A stretch of 46,613 nucleotides of DNA, taken from positions 1-46,613 of the forward strand of contig DWYY01000038.1 of assembly GCA_019118445.1 (NCBI GenBank), read 5' to 3'. Made by a program: the position numbers and the translations under genes. This document shows positions 38,748-46,613 of the stretch, piece by piece (the stretch's first letter is position 1; each line of letters begins with the position of its first letter). The notes beneath the pieces are model-generated. The model worked only from the letters and a program-made list of their open reading frames with translations. It was not told the origin of the DNA and searched no databases. Source of the stretch: Candidatus Eisenbergiella merdipullorum (GTDB taxonomy: Bacteria > Bacillota > Clostridia > Lachnospirales > Lachnospiraceae).

Positions 38748-40580
38748 TTATTTTTCATAGATCCACGCCTTCGCGCTGAAATCCCGGTCCGCCCTTCCAT
38801 ATTCGGAAAGGATCCTGCTTCCCTCAGGGAACTTAGGATGAATGTCCTTCGAATTTTCAAACCGGTGCAGGATGATGAGCCCCCTGTTTTCCCATTCCCG
38901 GACGAGCACCTGCTCCCCCTGTGGATGGTTGTAGCTTTTTGTGCTGCAGCTTCTGTGGGTGGTGATCCCGTATTTTATGATATCCGCCGCCTTTTTGTAG
39001 AAGGCGATCCCTTCCTCCACCAGCTTCCACTGCTCATCCGACAGATCGTAGATGTCCCCGCTCAGGCACATCCTTCCCAGGAACGTGGATATGATGGAAT
39101 AAAAGATCCGCTCCCTGCTGTCCCCCGCGCGCAGCACCGCCCAGATCTGGCTCTGCTCCGGTTTTATCACGGCGTGCAGGTTGGCGGCGATCAGGGGGAT
39201 TGCCGTGGTCTCATGGGCGTCGGAAAAGCTCGCCTGACTGACCAGCTCCATCATGGAGGGCTCCAGGCGGTGGCCGCCGCTGGAACAGTTTTCGATCACG
39301 ATTTCTGGGATCTCCTGCCGGATTCGCTCAAAGAAGCGGCGGCTTGCCGCAATCTTCCGGTAAAGCGCGTCACCCGGACTGTCCCCGCCGTCGCACCCCA
39401 TTCCCATGGTCTCGTTATAATCGATCTTCACATAGCCAAAGCCGCCCTCCTTCAGGGTGCGGATCACTTTTTTCTCCAGATAGTCTGTCACCCAGGCATC
39501 TTCCATGTCCCAGAACCTCCGGTTTCCCACCGTCAGCGGCACGCCGTCCTTTTTCACCAGATGTTCCGTATTCTGAAAGCTCCGGCTCTGATCCGCGACG
39601 TTTTCCATTTCGAACCACAGCCCCGGGATCATCCCCTTCGACCGGATGTGATCCGCAGCCTGCTTCAGGCCGCAGGGAAAGCTTTCCTCATTCACCTCCC
39701 AGTCCCCGATATTCCGGTACCAGTCTTTTGCGCCGCCGTACCAGCCGCAGTCGATCACCAGATAGCGGATTCCCTTTCCTTCCAGCTTATCACAGATTTT
39801 TTTGATATTTTCAAAGGAAGGATTGCCCCAGGTGGTGCAGAACTCATTGAAGGCGATCCCCATATCCGTATCCGCCGGAGAAATCTTAGGATGCTGCGCC
39901 CGTACCAGCCTGTCACAAACCTGATACAAAGAAGTCCCCTCCGCGATCACCGCCTCCGGCGAGACAAAACGTTCCCCCGGTGCTAGCCTTTTCAGCCACT
40001 GCCCGAAATCCCGGTCGGCGATCCCGCCCGTTACGGTAAGCAGCTCGCTTTCCCTGCACAGGATCTCCATCTGCCAGGAGGAAGCACAGTATAACTGGAT
40101 TCCCACGATTTTCCCTGAAGCGCCATCCTCCAGAGCCAGAAAGGGAAAATACTTCCGGACGGGCATGGAGCCCACGTTTCCAAATTTTTCCACGCGCACG
40201 CCCGCTCCGCTCCAGGATTTTTCCAGATGCAGGTCTTCTATCGTCTCCGTCCGCAGCTTTCCTTCCGCGCTCCAGAAGGATTGGAGACGGTGGATCCTGT
40301 CCGCCTGCACATCCTTCAGGGCAAAGGAGGCAAGCATCTCCATGGCGATCTCCTTAGGACTGTTGTTTTCTACCTCCGTCCAGGTCCGGAGGGCTTCCCC
40401 GTCCTGCCTTTTATGTACCGTCAGGACGACGCCGTCCTCGTTTTCATACCGGACCGCTTCCGGGCTTTCTGATTTTTTTGCAAAGCCCTCCATGGTCCGG
40501 CTCTGATACATGGTCAGGCCGCAGGAAAAGCCTCCTGCATAGCCGTCTCCTGTGAGCTTCATTTCCGCATATAGTTCCAT
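38748..40580 (-). CDS. GH36 alpha-galactosidase
   Basis: The 610-residue product is shorter than the usual 720-740-residue GH36 enzymes, with a compact N-terminal beta domain. The catalytic barrel shows YVKIDYNE (nucleophile D387), ENCSSGGHRLEPSMM and SDAHET (acid/base D454). It should hydrolyse terminal alpha-1,6-galactosides such as raffinose or melibiose, or alpha-N-acetylgalactosamine; the loop that decides between these was not examined. ATG 40578-40580 has AAGGAGAGG upstream; an 11-codon extension is less likely. It starts the GH36-GH31 operon; promoter and operator candidates lie in the divergent gap. Confidence 0.92.
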   Translation of the reverse strand: MELYAEMKLTGDGYAGGFSCGLTMYQSRTMEGFAKKSESPEAVRYENEDGVVLTVHKRQDGEALRTWTEVENNSPKEIAMEMLASFALKDVQADRIHRLQSFWSAEGKLRTETIEDLHLEKSWSGAGVRVEKFGNVGSMPVRKYFPFLALEDGASGKIVGIQLYCASSWQMEILCRESELLTVTGGIADRDFGQWLKRLAPGERFVSPEAVIAEGTSLYQVCDRLVRAQHPKISPADTDMGIAFNEFCTTWGNPSFENIKKICDKLEGKGIRYLVIDCGWYGGAKDWYRNIGDWEVNEESFPCGLKQAADHIRSKGMIPGLWFEMENVADQSRSFQNTEHLVKKDGVPLTVGNRRFWDMEDAWVTDYLEKKVIRTLKEGGFGYVKIDYNETMGMGCDGGDSPGDALYRKIAASRRFFERIRQEIPEIVIENCSSGGHRLEPSMMELVSQASFSDAHETTAIPLIAANLHAVIKPEQSQIWAVLRAGDSRERIFYSIISTFLGRMCLSGDIYDLSDEQWKLVEEGIAFYKKAADIIKYGITTHRSCSTKSYNHPQGEQVLVREWENRGLIILHRFENSKDIHPKFPEGSRILSEYGRADRDFSAKAWIYEK

Positions 40581-40626
40581 GATTTCCTCTCCTTTTGTCC
40601 CTGCAAGCAGCATAAGTTTCTTTAAA

Positions 40627-40643
40627 AATAAAGGAACTTTATT
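40627..40643 (-). promoter_or_regulatory. Candidate operator in the GH36 leader
   Basis: AATAAAGGAACTTTATT is a perfect 7-bp inverted repeat with a 3-base centre, just downstream of the predicted transcription start. It is a plausible repressor site for the divergent glycoside hydrolase genes. Confidence 0.4.
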
Positions 40644-40655
40644 TATTCTTTTATC

Positions 40656-40684
40656 ATTTTATATATTTTGTTCCAATCTTACAA
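40656..40684 (-). promoter_or_regulatory. Candidate promoter of the GH36-GH31 operon
   Basis: Minus strand TTGTAA (40679-40684), 17-base spacer, TAAAAT (40656-40661). The 285-base gap is strongly AT-rich and contains no gene. Confidence 0.5.
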
Positions 40685-40777
40685 TGGCATATTTTTTATC
40701 TATATTCCATTCTGAAACCTGTTCATAATCTTATATTTTATGGGCAGTATTCTTATACTTTTTCCTCGAAATTCATT

Positions 40778-40783
40778 TATAAT
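40778..40783 (+). promoter_or_regulatory. Candidate -10 box of the GH42 gene
   Basis: TATAAT lies 82 bases before the GH42 start. No convincing -35 is found 15-18 bases upstream. Confidence 0.35.
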
Positions 40784-40865
40784 TACCCTATAAAAATACA
40801 TTTCACCTTGTTTCCGGGTGATGGCACTTTTGTTTTCTTTTATTTTACTTTAAAGGAGAAATACT

Positions 40866-42875
40866 TTGAAACCAAAATTCAAACGGATCCTCTACGGAGG
40901 AGATTATAATCCGAATCAGTGGCCGGAGGAAATTTGGAAAGAGGATATGCGCATTTTCCGGAACGCCCGGATCAACAGCGCCACCATTAACGTTTTTTCC
41001 TGGGCGAAACTCCAGCCTTCCGAACATGAGTACCATTTTGATGAGCTGGACCGGATCGTGGACATGCTTTCGGAAGAAAACTACGACATCGTCATGGCCA
41101 CCTCCACTGCAGCGCTTCCTGCCTGGATGGTCAAAAGATATCCGGAGGTCATGCATACTGATCATGAAGGGAGACACCATAAATTCGGCGGCCGGCATAA
41201 CGCCTGCCCCAATTCCCTGGTATACCGGCATTTTGCAGCGGCTCTGGTGGAAAAGCTGGCGGAAAGATATGCACAGAGTCCCCACGTTACCTGCTGGCAT
41301 GTCAATAACGAATTCGGAAACGTATGCTACTGCGACATCTGCCAGAACGCCTTCCGCGTCTGGCTGAAGGATAAGTACAAAACCATTGCGGCGGTAAATG
41401 AAGCCTGGAACATGGAGTTCTGGGGACACACCCTATATGACTGGGACGAGATCGTGTTACCCAACGCGCTGGGAGATGGTTTTTCCCCGGACAAGACCAA
41501 TTTTGCCGGAATTTCTCTGGATTACCGGCGTTTCATTTCAGACAGCTATCTGGACTGCTATAAACTGGAACGGGACATCATCCGCCAACATAATCCTGAA
41601 ACAGTGGTGACCACGAATCTGATGGGCACCTACAAGGGGCTGGACTACTTTAAATGGGCAAAGGAAATGGACATCATCTCCTGGGACAATTATCCCGCGT
41701 ATAACACGCTTCCTGCCCATACCGCAATGACGCATGACCTGATGCGGGGGTTGAAAGACCAGCCTTTTCTGATCATGGAGCAGACGCCCAGTCAGCAGAA
41801 CTGGCAGAAATACAATACCCTGAAGCGTCCAGGGCAGATGCGCGCGTTGAGCTATCAAGGAATCGCACATGGAGCGGATTCCGTTCAGTATTTCCAACTG
41901 CGCCGCAGTGTCGGCGGCTGTGAGAAATTCCACGGCGCCGTCATCGCGCACTCGGGCACGGAAAACACGAGGGTCTTCCGGGAGGTAGCGCAGCTCGGGA
42001 AGGAGCTGGAAAGCTTAGGCACGTTCACGCTGGGAAGCGAAAAGCATTCCGAGGCCGGCATCCTGTTTGACTGGGAAAATTACTGGGCGCTGGAATATAC
42101 CAGCGGGCCCTGCGCCGATCTGAAATATGTTCCGCAGATCCAGCAGTATTACGAATATTTTTACGAACACAATATTTCCGTGGACATGCTCCCGGTGGAC
42201 GCCGATTTTTCCCGATATCAGCTCCTATGCGCTCCTGTTCTTTACATGATCCGCGGGAACATGAAGGAAGCACTGGAAGCCTTCGTCCGAAATGGAGGCA
42301 TTCTGGTCCTGACCTATATGAGCGGTATCGTGGGAGCATCCGACAACGTATATCTGGGAGGCTATCCAGGCCCCTTACGTGAAATGGCCGGCATCTGGGT
42401 GGAGGAAATCGATTCCCTGCCTCCCGAGCTCTACAATGAAGTAAGATTTTCCGATGGGGGAAGCTCCAGATGTAATCTCGTCTATGACCAGATTCATCTG
42501 GAAGGTGCGGAAGCTCTGGGCGAATATATGGAGGATTTCTACGCCGGAACGCCTGCCGTTACCCGGAACCGTTTCGGAAACGGAGCCGTCTATTATATCG
42601 GCACACAGCTGGATAAAGCCGGACTCTCTCATATCCTGGAACAGGCCGCCGCAGAAGGCCGGGTCCGCCGCCTGATCCCAGAAGACTCCGACCTGGAAAT
42701 CTCCTGCCGGGAAAGCGAAGACACTCGCTTCTATTATCTGATCAACTTCAGCGGTAAGGATCAGCCGGTACCGGAAAGCCTGACCGGAAAGAAGGACCTT
42801 ATCACCGGCCGCGTCAGCACGGAGGAAGATGTGCTGAAGCCGTGGGATGTGAAAATCCTGACTGAGGCACTCTGA
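40866..42875 (+). CDS. GH42 beta-galactosidase
   Basis: The 669-residue cytosolic product has a GH42 barrel opening with RILYGGDYNPNQWPEEIW, the acid/base Glu in CWHVNNEFG (E149), a Cys cluster typical of zinc-binding GH42 (CYCDIC) and the nucleophile Glu in FLIMEQTPSQ (E305). A trimerisation domain and a short C-terminal beta domain follow. It hydrolyses terminal beta-galactosides of oligosaccharides, complementing the divergent alpha-galactosidase. The start is TTG at 40866 with AAAGGAG seven bases upstream; the next in-frame Met is 27 codons further. Convergent with the SOS-regulated gene. Confidence 0.94.
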   Translation: MKPKFKRILYGGDYNPNQWPEEIWKEDMRIFRNARINSATINVFSWAKLQPSEHEYHFDELDRIVDMLSEENYDIVMATSTAALPAWMVKRYPEVMHTDHEGRHHKFGGRHNACPNSLVYRHFAAALVEKLAERYAQSPHVTCWHVNNEFGNVCYCDICQNAFRVWLKDKYKTIAAVNEAWNMEFWGHTLYDWDEIVLPNALGDGFSPDKTNFAGISLDYRRFISDSYLDCYKLERDIIRQHNPETVVTTNLMGTYKGLDYFKWAKEMDIISWDNYPAYNTLPAHTAMTHDLMRGLKDQPFLIMEQTPSQQNWQKYNTLKRPGQMRALSYQGIAHGADSVQYFQLRRSVGGCEKFHGAVIAHSGTENTRVFREVAQLGKELESLGTFTLGSEKHSEAGILFDWENYWALEYTSGPCADLKYVPQIQQYYEYFYEHNISVDMLPVDADFSRYQLLCAPVLYMIRGNMKEALEAFVRNGGILVLTYMSGIVGASDNVYLGGYPGPLREMAGIWVEEIDSLPPELYNEVRFSDGGSSRCNLVYDQIHLEGAEALGEYMEDFYAGTPAVTRNRFGNGAVYYIGTQLDKAGLSHILEQAAAEGRVRRLIPEDSDLEISCRESEDTRFYYLINFSGKDQPVPESLTGKKDLITGRVSTEEDVLKPWDVKILTEAL

Positions 42876-42907
42876 GCCTGCTCCTGCTTCCAAGAAGCCG
42901 GTACTTC

Positions 42908-43282
42908 TCAATCTATCATCCGGAAAAAGTGCCACCGGTGGCTTTCCACGCTGTAGCGGATCTCATAGGTCCGTCTACGTCCTTCGACCATCGACGCGCA
43001 GATGAACTGCTCGATCTGAAGCCCTACATAATAAACGGTCTTTCTGGAAAGTACGGCGCCGATCTCCACCTTCCGTACCCGGTTATCCTCATCCGCGTAC
43101 CGGAACCAGAGCGGATGGATCTGACCCGTGGTATCGCACAGGGCCGCCACCTGGATCGGAAGGTTCCGGTCCACTTCAACGGTCTCCGGCAGCCTGGGGC
43201 TGCGGCCCCGGCCCGCCGCTGCCGTCTCCGTCTTTTCCCGGCTTTTTTCCTGTACACCATGTTTTAAAGCAGCCTGTTTCAT
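42908..43282 (-). CDS. Small SOS-regulated protein of unknown function
   Basis: The 124-residue product has a disordered basic N-terminus (about 1-38) and a compact domain (about 39-124) with IQVAALCDTTGQIHPLWFRYAD, VEIGAVLSRKTVYYVG and YEIRYSVESHRWHFFRM, likely mixed beta. I do not know an established family name; the domain resembles small proteins encoded beside Y-family DNA polymerases in Clostridia (from memory, low certainty), but no polymerase gene is in this window. ATG 43280-43282 follows GAAGGTG. The promoter has two perfect GAACN4GTTC LexA boxes, so the gene should respond to DNA damage. Confidence 0.75.
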   Translation of the reverse strand: MKQAALKHGVQEKSREKTETAAAGRGRSPRLPETVEVDRNLPIQVAALCDTTGQIHPLWFRYADEDNRVRKVEIGAVLSRKTVYYVGLQIEQFICASMVEGRRRTYEIRYSVESHRWHFFRMID

Positions 43283-43298
43283 GCGTTCACCTTCTTTC

Positions 43299-43310
43299 GA
43301 ACATTCGTTC
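43299..43310 (-). promoter_or_regulatory. LexA (SOS) box 1
   Basis: GAACATTCGTTC matches GAACN4GTTC, the Gram-positive LexA site, with a C before it. It lies at the predicted transcription start of the small gene. Confidence 0.8.
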
Positions 43311-43318
43311 TTTTGTCC

Positions 43319-43347
43319 ATCATATCAGAACAGATGTTCGTTGTAAA
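43319..43347 (-). promoter_or_regulatory. Promoter of the SOS-regulated gene
   Basis: Minus strand TTTACA (43342-43347), exactly 17 bases, TATGAT (43319-43324). LexA box 2 fills the spacer. The -35 lies four bases from the histidine kinase stop codon. Confidence 0.75.
43328..43339 (-). promoter_or_regulatory. LexA (SOS) box 2
   Basis: GAACAGATGTTC matches GAACN4GTTC and sits between -35 and -10. Box centres are 29 bases apart. Confidence 0.85.
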
Positions 43348-43350
43348 GGG

Positions 43351-44607
43351 CTAAGGAGCATTTCCAGCAATTACCGCTCTCTTCTCCGCGCAGCAGGTGC
43401 GCAGGTTCACATAAAAACAGTTCATTCCCTCCCGATATTCCACGCCGATCGAGGCATGATGATTTGCCGCGATCTCGTTTGCAATGGCGAGACCGAGCCC
43501 GTAACCGGCGCAGGAGGCCCGCACCCTCTCGTCCCGGTAAAAGCGCTGAAAGATCATCGGCCGCTTCTCCTTGGGGATGGCTTCTCCCTCACTGTTGACC
43601 CAGAGCCTCGCTCTGCCATGTCCGGAGGGCGCCAAACGGACTTCCACACGGCCTGTACCGGACGCGTACTTGACCGCATTGTCCAGAAGGACTTTGACGA
43701 GCTGGGCCAATTGGGAGGCATCTCCCTTCACGAACACGTCATCCGCCACCTCATAACGCAGCTCCTTTCCAGCCTGAAAGAACAGGGGTTCGAAAACCAG
43801 GAGCTTTTCCGTCAAAAGATCGCTGAAGGAGAATATCTCCCGGCTTTCCTTTTGTTTTGTCCCGATATCCCCTTTGGCAAGGAGCAGCAGGTTCTCCACC
43901 AGGGCGCGCATATCTCTGCATTCCTGATGAATATTCGCAAGCCAGCGCTCCGCTTCCTCAGGAAGTCCCGCACAGCGTTCCCGCAGAAGCTCCGCGTTGG
44001 CGGTGATGACTGTCAACGGCGTCTTCAGCTCGTGGGAGGCATCCGCCACAAACTGTTTCTGCAGGCGCAGAGACCGGGCAATGGGCCTGACCGCCCAGCG
44101 GGAAAAAAGGAAAGAAAGCCCCAGGAATACCAGCCAGATGGCCGCGCACGCCAGGCCGCCATATCGGATCAGGGCGTCCCGAAACGTGTCCCCATAGGAA
44201 GTATCCGCAAAGATCAGCAGATGTCCTGCCGGCTGCTCCACCCTGAGATATCTGAGCTGATAACCGTCCAGTATGCCGTCATCCGCCTCCGCCGCCATGC
44301 CGAGAAGCGCCAGATGCTCCAGATACCCTGCGCCCGGGAAGGAATTGTAAGCGCCTTCCCGCATGACGACTTCCCCGCTTTCCGTCACCAGCACAGAAAA
44401 ATAGGGGATCCTCACCTGGGGTGCCGCGTCAAAGATCAGCCGTTCCCCCGGCTGCTCCACCGCCCGTTCCAGGATCAGTCTGCTTTCCTCATTTCTCCGG
44501 TTCTGCAGCACAGATACCAGGGCGGTGAAGGTGATCCCGATCACCGCCGTCACAATGAGCATGTTATAGATGATGAATTTCCGCCTCAAGCGGCTGATCT
44601 CTTTCAT
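43351..44607 (-). CDS. Sensor histidine kinase
   Basis: The 418-residue membrane kinase has two transmembrane helices (about 11-33 and 150-168) with an extracytoplasmic sensor region between them. The dimerisation box is FVADASHELKTPLTVI with the phosphorylated His at 192. The ATPase domain carries LLDNAVKYA (N box) and AGYGLGLAIANEI (G box). ATG 44605-44607 (MKEISRLRRK) has GGAGG five bases upstream; a start seven codons earlier is less likely. It is encoded 50 bases after its response regulator and should phosphorylate it. The signal is unknown; the neighbouring ABC exporter suggests an envelope or peptide stress. Confidence 0.93.
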   Translation of the reverse strand: MKEISRLRRKFIIYNMLIVTAVIGITFTALVSVLQNRRNEESRLILERAVEQPGERLIFDAAPQVRIPYFSVLVTESGEVVMREGAYNSFPGAGYLEHLALLGMAAEADDGILDGYQLRYLRVEQPAGHLLIFADTSYGDTFRDALIRYGGLACAAIWLVFLGLSFLFSRWAVRPIARSLRLQKQFVADASHELKTPLTVITANAELLRERCAGLPEEAERWLANIHQECRDMRALVENLLLLAKGDIGTKQKESREIFSFSDLLTEKLLVFEPLFFQAGKELRYEVADDVFVKGDASQLAQLVKVLLDNAVKYASGTGRVEVRLAPSGHGRARLWVNSEGEAIPKEKRPMIFQRFYRDERVRASCAGYGLGLAIANEIAANHHASIGVEYREGMNCFYVNLRTCCAEKRAVIAGNAP

Positions 44608-44657
44608 GGCGTCCTCCGGTTTCCACAACGGGCCTGCATGTTTTCCCTGTCTTTTCT

Positions 44658-45326
44658 TTATTTCTTCATGATCCGGTAACCCAGCTTGCGGCTTGTCACG
44701 ATACAGATGTCTGCCTTTAAAAATTCCAGTTTTTTCCTGAGGAAGGAGATGTATACCTCCACATTGTTTTCCACCGCGTCCGCATCGTTTCCCCAGACCT
44801 TCAGAAGCAGGGTTTCCTTGGAAACCACCTGCTCCCTGTTGACCATGAGGATCCGCATGATGTCATATTCCTTTTTGCCGAGAGGGATCTGCTTTTCCGG
44901 CCCTCTAAGGGTGTAATCGGCCTGGCTTAAAGTGATATTTCCAAAAGAAGGATTTTCCGGGATCATCTCGCCCCTGCGCCGGACCAAGGTCTTTACCACG
45001 GCGGTCAGCTCCTGCATGTCAAAGGGTTTGGTCAGATAATAATCCGCCCCGCTTTCCAGCCCCAGCACCCGGTCCTCCAGCTCGCTTTTTGCCGTCAGGA
45101 TCAGGACCGGCACATTGCATCCCTTCTGACGCACCTCTTTTAACAAAGCAATCCCGTCCTTGCCGGGCAACATGAGATCCAGGATGGCCGCGTCATAGCC
45201 GCCCGCAGGCAACAGCGCGGCTCCCTGGTTTCCGTCCTCGCAGATATCGCAGTCGTACCAGTGTTTCAGGATGTCCCGGATGGACTCTGCCAGCCTTCTG
45301 TTGTCTTCTATGATCAAAATGCGCAT
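44658..45326 (-). CDS. OmpR/PhoB-type response regulator
   Basis: The 222-residue product has a receiver domain with the acidic pair in IIEDN, the phosphoacceptor D50 in AILDLMLPG and Lys in YLTKPF. A winged-helix DNA-binding domain (about 128-220) ends in TSRKLGYRI. ATG 45324-45326 has a weak GGGGAACG site. It is co-transcribed with the downstream kinase and preceded by a terminator at 45467-45514 that separates it from the ABC permease gene. Confidence 0.94.
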   Translation of the reverse strand: MRILIIEDNRRLAESIRDILKHWYDCDICEDGNQGAALLPAGGYDAAILDLMLPGKDGIALLKEVRQKGCNVPVLILTAKSELEDRVLGLESGADYYLTKPFDMQELTAVVKTLVRRRGEMIPENPSFGNITLSQADYTLRGPEKQIPLGKKEYDIMRILMVNREQVVSKETLLLKVWGNDADAVENNVEVYISFLRKKLEFLKADICIVTSRKLGYRIMKK

Positions 45327-45466
45327 GGTCGTTCCCCGCTCTCACAGTTTTCTCTGAAAATGATTATATATGCCAAAGGCACATTTTACAATCCCCCGTC
45401 CGCGCAGGACAGGGCATCTGCTCCTGCAGGCTTGACTTTGTCCGTTCCCGGCGGACGGGCAGATAA

Positions 45467-45514
45467 CAAAAAAATTCAGCCGCCGGACCCGTGTGTTCCC
45501 GGTCCCGGCGGCTG
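45467..45514 (-). terminator. Intrinsic terminator after the ABC permease gene
   Basis: On the minus strand a stem of about 13 bp with one bulge (CAGCCGCCG...CGGCGGCTG outer arms) is followed by AATTTTTTTG. It lies 38 bases after the permease stop. Confidence 0.9.
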
Positions 45515-45551
45515 TCAGAAAAGTCTGTGCCGTTATGGCTGAATCCGTATT

Positions 45552-46565
45552 TTACCTCGCCCGGATCTCCTTGCGCATGAAGCAGATATAGGAGAGAGCA
45601 AACATGATGATCGTCAGCGCCAGCAGTCCCACCAGATGAGGCCATACCAGAAGCAGGCTCTGTCCCAGTGACAGATAGCCGCTGATGGCTCCTGAAAGCT
45701 GCTGCGGCAGGATCACGTTGGTGGTGCGCACCGTGGGATCCATGATAGTGGAAATCGCCTCGCTGTACAGATAATAAGGCGACAGCCTGTTCAGGCCGTA
45801 CATGAGGTCATAATAATCCAGCACCTGTCCCCAGGTCGTCACATCCTCCGTGGGATACAGCGCGCCCATGATGATATTGACCACCAGAGACATGAACAGC
45901 GCGAAGAAGATCCACAGGGCAATGACGATCATGGCCGAGGTCGCCGCATGGCGGCAGACCACGGAGAAAAAGATCGACAGCGCCAGCCAGAAGCAGATAT
46001 ATACGGAGGTGAAGAAGAGCATGGAAAAGATACGCCCCACCTCATCCCCTGTGGGCGGGATCCCCACCGTGATCAGGCCGATGGCGCTGATCACGAGCCC
46101 CATCGCGAACACCATGATGAAAATGATCGTGGCTCCTGCCAGGAATTTTCCATTGATGACGGCGTCCCGGTAGATCGGCTGCGAGACCAGCCGGTTCAGC
46201 GTTCCTTCCGACCGCTCGCTGTTGATGGCGTCAAAACCCAGCGTCAGTCCCACAAAGGGCCCGAGCAGCGCGATGAAAGAAAGGAACGAAGGGATCGACT
46301 CTCCGCTCAGGGTAAACAGCTTCAGAAAGATGTTGTTGGGGTCCGATTCCACCGCCTCGGAAAGCCCGGACAGCGCGCCGTAAATACTGGCGCAGCTCGT
46401 CAGCAGGATCAGCGCGAGGATGATCAGGAAGCGCTTGCTTCTTAAATGATCCGCCAGTTCCTTTCTGTACAGGGCATACAGCCCGCTTCTGTGCGGCTTC
46501 GCGTCATCCCTGATTTTTACGGAACGAAAGAAAACGTCCGCTCTTTTTCTGATCGAACTGAGCAT
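45552..46565 (-). CDS. ABC-2 type transporter permease
   Basis: The 337-residue membrane protein has a cytosolic N-terminus with YRKELADHLRSKRF, typical of NosY-like ABC-2 permeases, followed by six hydrophobic helices. GLTLGFDAINSERSEGTLNRLVSQPIYR is the conserved loop before helix 3. It forms the channel of an exporter with an ATPase encoded upstream. ATG 46563-46565 has AAGGAGAG seven bases upstream; an in-frame start 14 codons earlier overlaps the previous gene more and is less likely. Confidence 0.9.
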   Translation of the reverse strand: MLSSIRKRADVFFRSVKIRDDAKPHRSGLYALYRKELADHLRSKRFLIILALILLTSCASIYGALSGLSEAVESDPNNIFLKLFTLSGESIPSFLSFIALLGPFVGLTLGFDAINSERSEGTLNRLVSQPIYRDAVINGKFLAGATIIFIMVFAMGLVISAIGLITVGIPPTGDEVGRIFSMLFFTSVYICFWLALSIFFSVVCRHAATSAMIVIALWIFFALFMSLVVNIIMGALYPTEDVTTWGQVLDYYDLMYGLNRLSPYYLYSEAISTIMDPTVRTTNVILPQQLSGAISGYLSLGQSLLLVWPHLVGLLALTIIMFALSYICFMRKEIRAR

Positions 46566-46613
46566 GTTCTTTCTCTCCTTTCTCAAAGTATCTGCGGTAG
46601 ATTTCATCCAGAT
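46504..46613 (-). CDS. C-terminal fragment of the upstream gene, probably the ABC exporter ATPase
   Basis: In a different frame from the permease, 35 codons read LDEIYRRYFEKGEKEHAQ and on to a TGA at 46504-46506. The LDEIYRRYF ending resembles C-termini of ABC-2 exporter ATPases, but the fragment is too short to be sure. It overlaps the permease start by 62 bases, which is long, so either overlap or a slightly different stop context should be considered. Confidence 0.45.
   Translation of the reverse strand, partial: LDEIYRRYFEKGEKEHAQFDQKKSGRFLSFRKNQG

Noticed and set aside
1..46613. CRISPR array, tRNA or rRNA genes, prophage or transposase
   Set aside because: No regularly spaced repeats, cloverleaf-type sequences, or integrase, transposase or phage structural proteins were recognised on either strand.

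Overview
The window most likely comes from a gut-type Clostridia chromosome, probably Lachnospiraceae. The reasons are strong GGAGG-type ribosome binding sites with frequent TTG/GTG starts, Gram-positive LexA boxes (GAACN4GTTC), a four-component ECF transporter, a DacA/DacF-type carboxypeptidase, many intracellular glycoside hydrolases and anaerobic glycyl-radical chemistry. No rRNA, tRNA, CRISPR array, insertion sequence or phage structural gene was seen. No gene-free stretch exceeds 300 bases. All coordinates, motif positions and start choices come from reading the sequence; family names rest on recognised motifs and not on database searches.

Left part (1-12310). A minus-strand myo-inositol catabolic operon reads Fe-alcohol dehydrogenase, mgtC-like, iolC, iolD, iolE, iolG (cut by the left edge). 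It has its own promoter candidate (6481-6509) and conspicuous hairpin strings before several start codons. Upstream lie a GH38 alpha-mannosidase and a translationally coupled HAD-GH105 fusion protein, with a divergent AraC regulator. 

Middle (12492-24569). There is a 1.5-kaa SF1 (Upf1-like) helicase with a long coiled coil and a C-terminal R-N-x3-H motif suggesting a HEPN RNase, possibly a stand-alone defence protein. A MATE exporter, an MBL hydrolase, a TPM-domain membrane protein with a zinc-ribbon partner, a secreted Ala/Gln-rich protein, a D,D-carboxypeptidase and a YkgJ-type cysteine-cluster protein follow.

AT-rich island (about 24715-30552). A compact operon encodes an SDR, an unassigned glycyl radical enzyme (GCNE active site, RVSGFS radical loop), a cytosolic beta-propeller-like protein and the dedicated radical-SAM activase. 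A divergent AraC regulator sits next to it. Base composition differs visibly from both flanks. This is the best candidate for an undescribed catabolic system in the window.

Right part (30682-46613). After a short DtxR-like metal regulator comes a five-gene operon: phosphoribosyltransferase, double ECF ATPase, EcfT, creatininase-family amidohydrolase and ECF S component. It looks like an uptake and salvage route for an unidentified N-heterocycle. An orphan HicB-like protein follows, then GH31 and GH36 enzymes divergent from a GH42 beta-galactosidase. Next is a small gene under a textbook SOS promoter with two LexA boxes, then a two-component system and an ABC-2 permease with the tail of the preceding gene.
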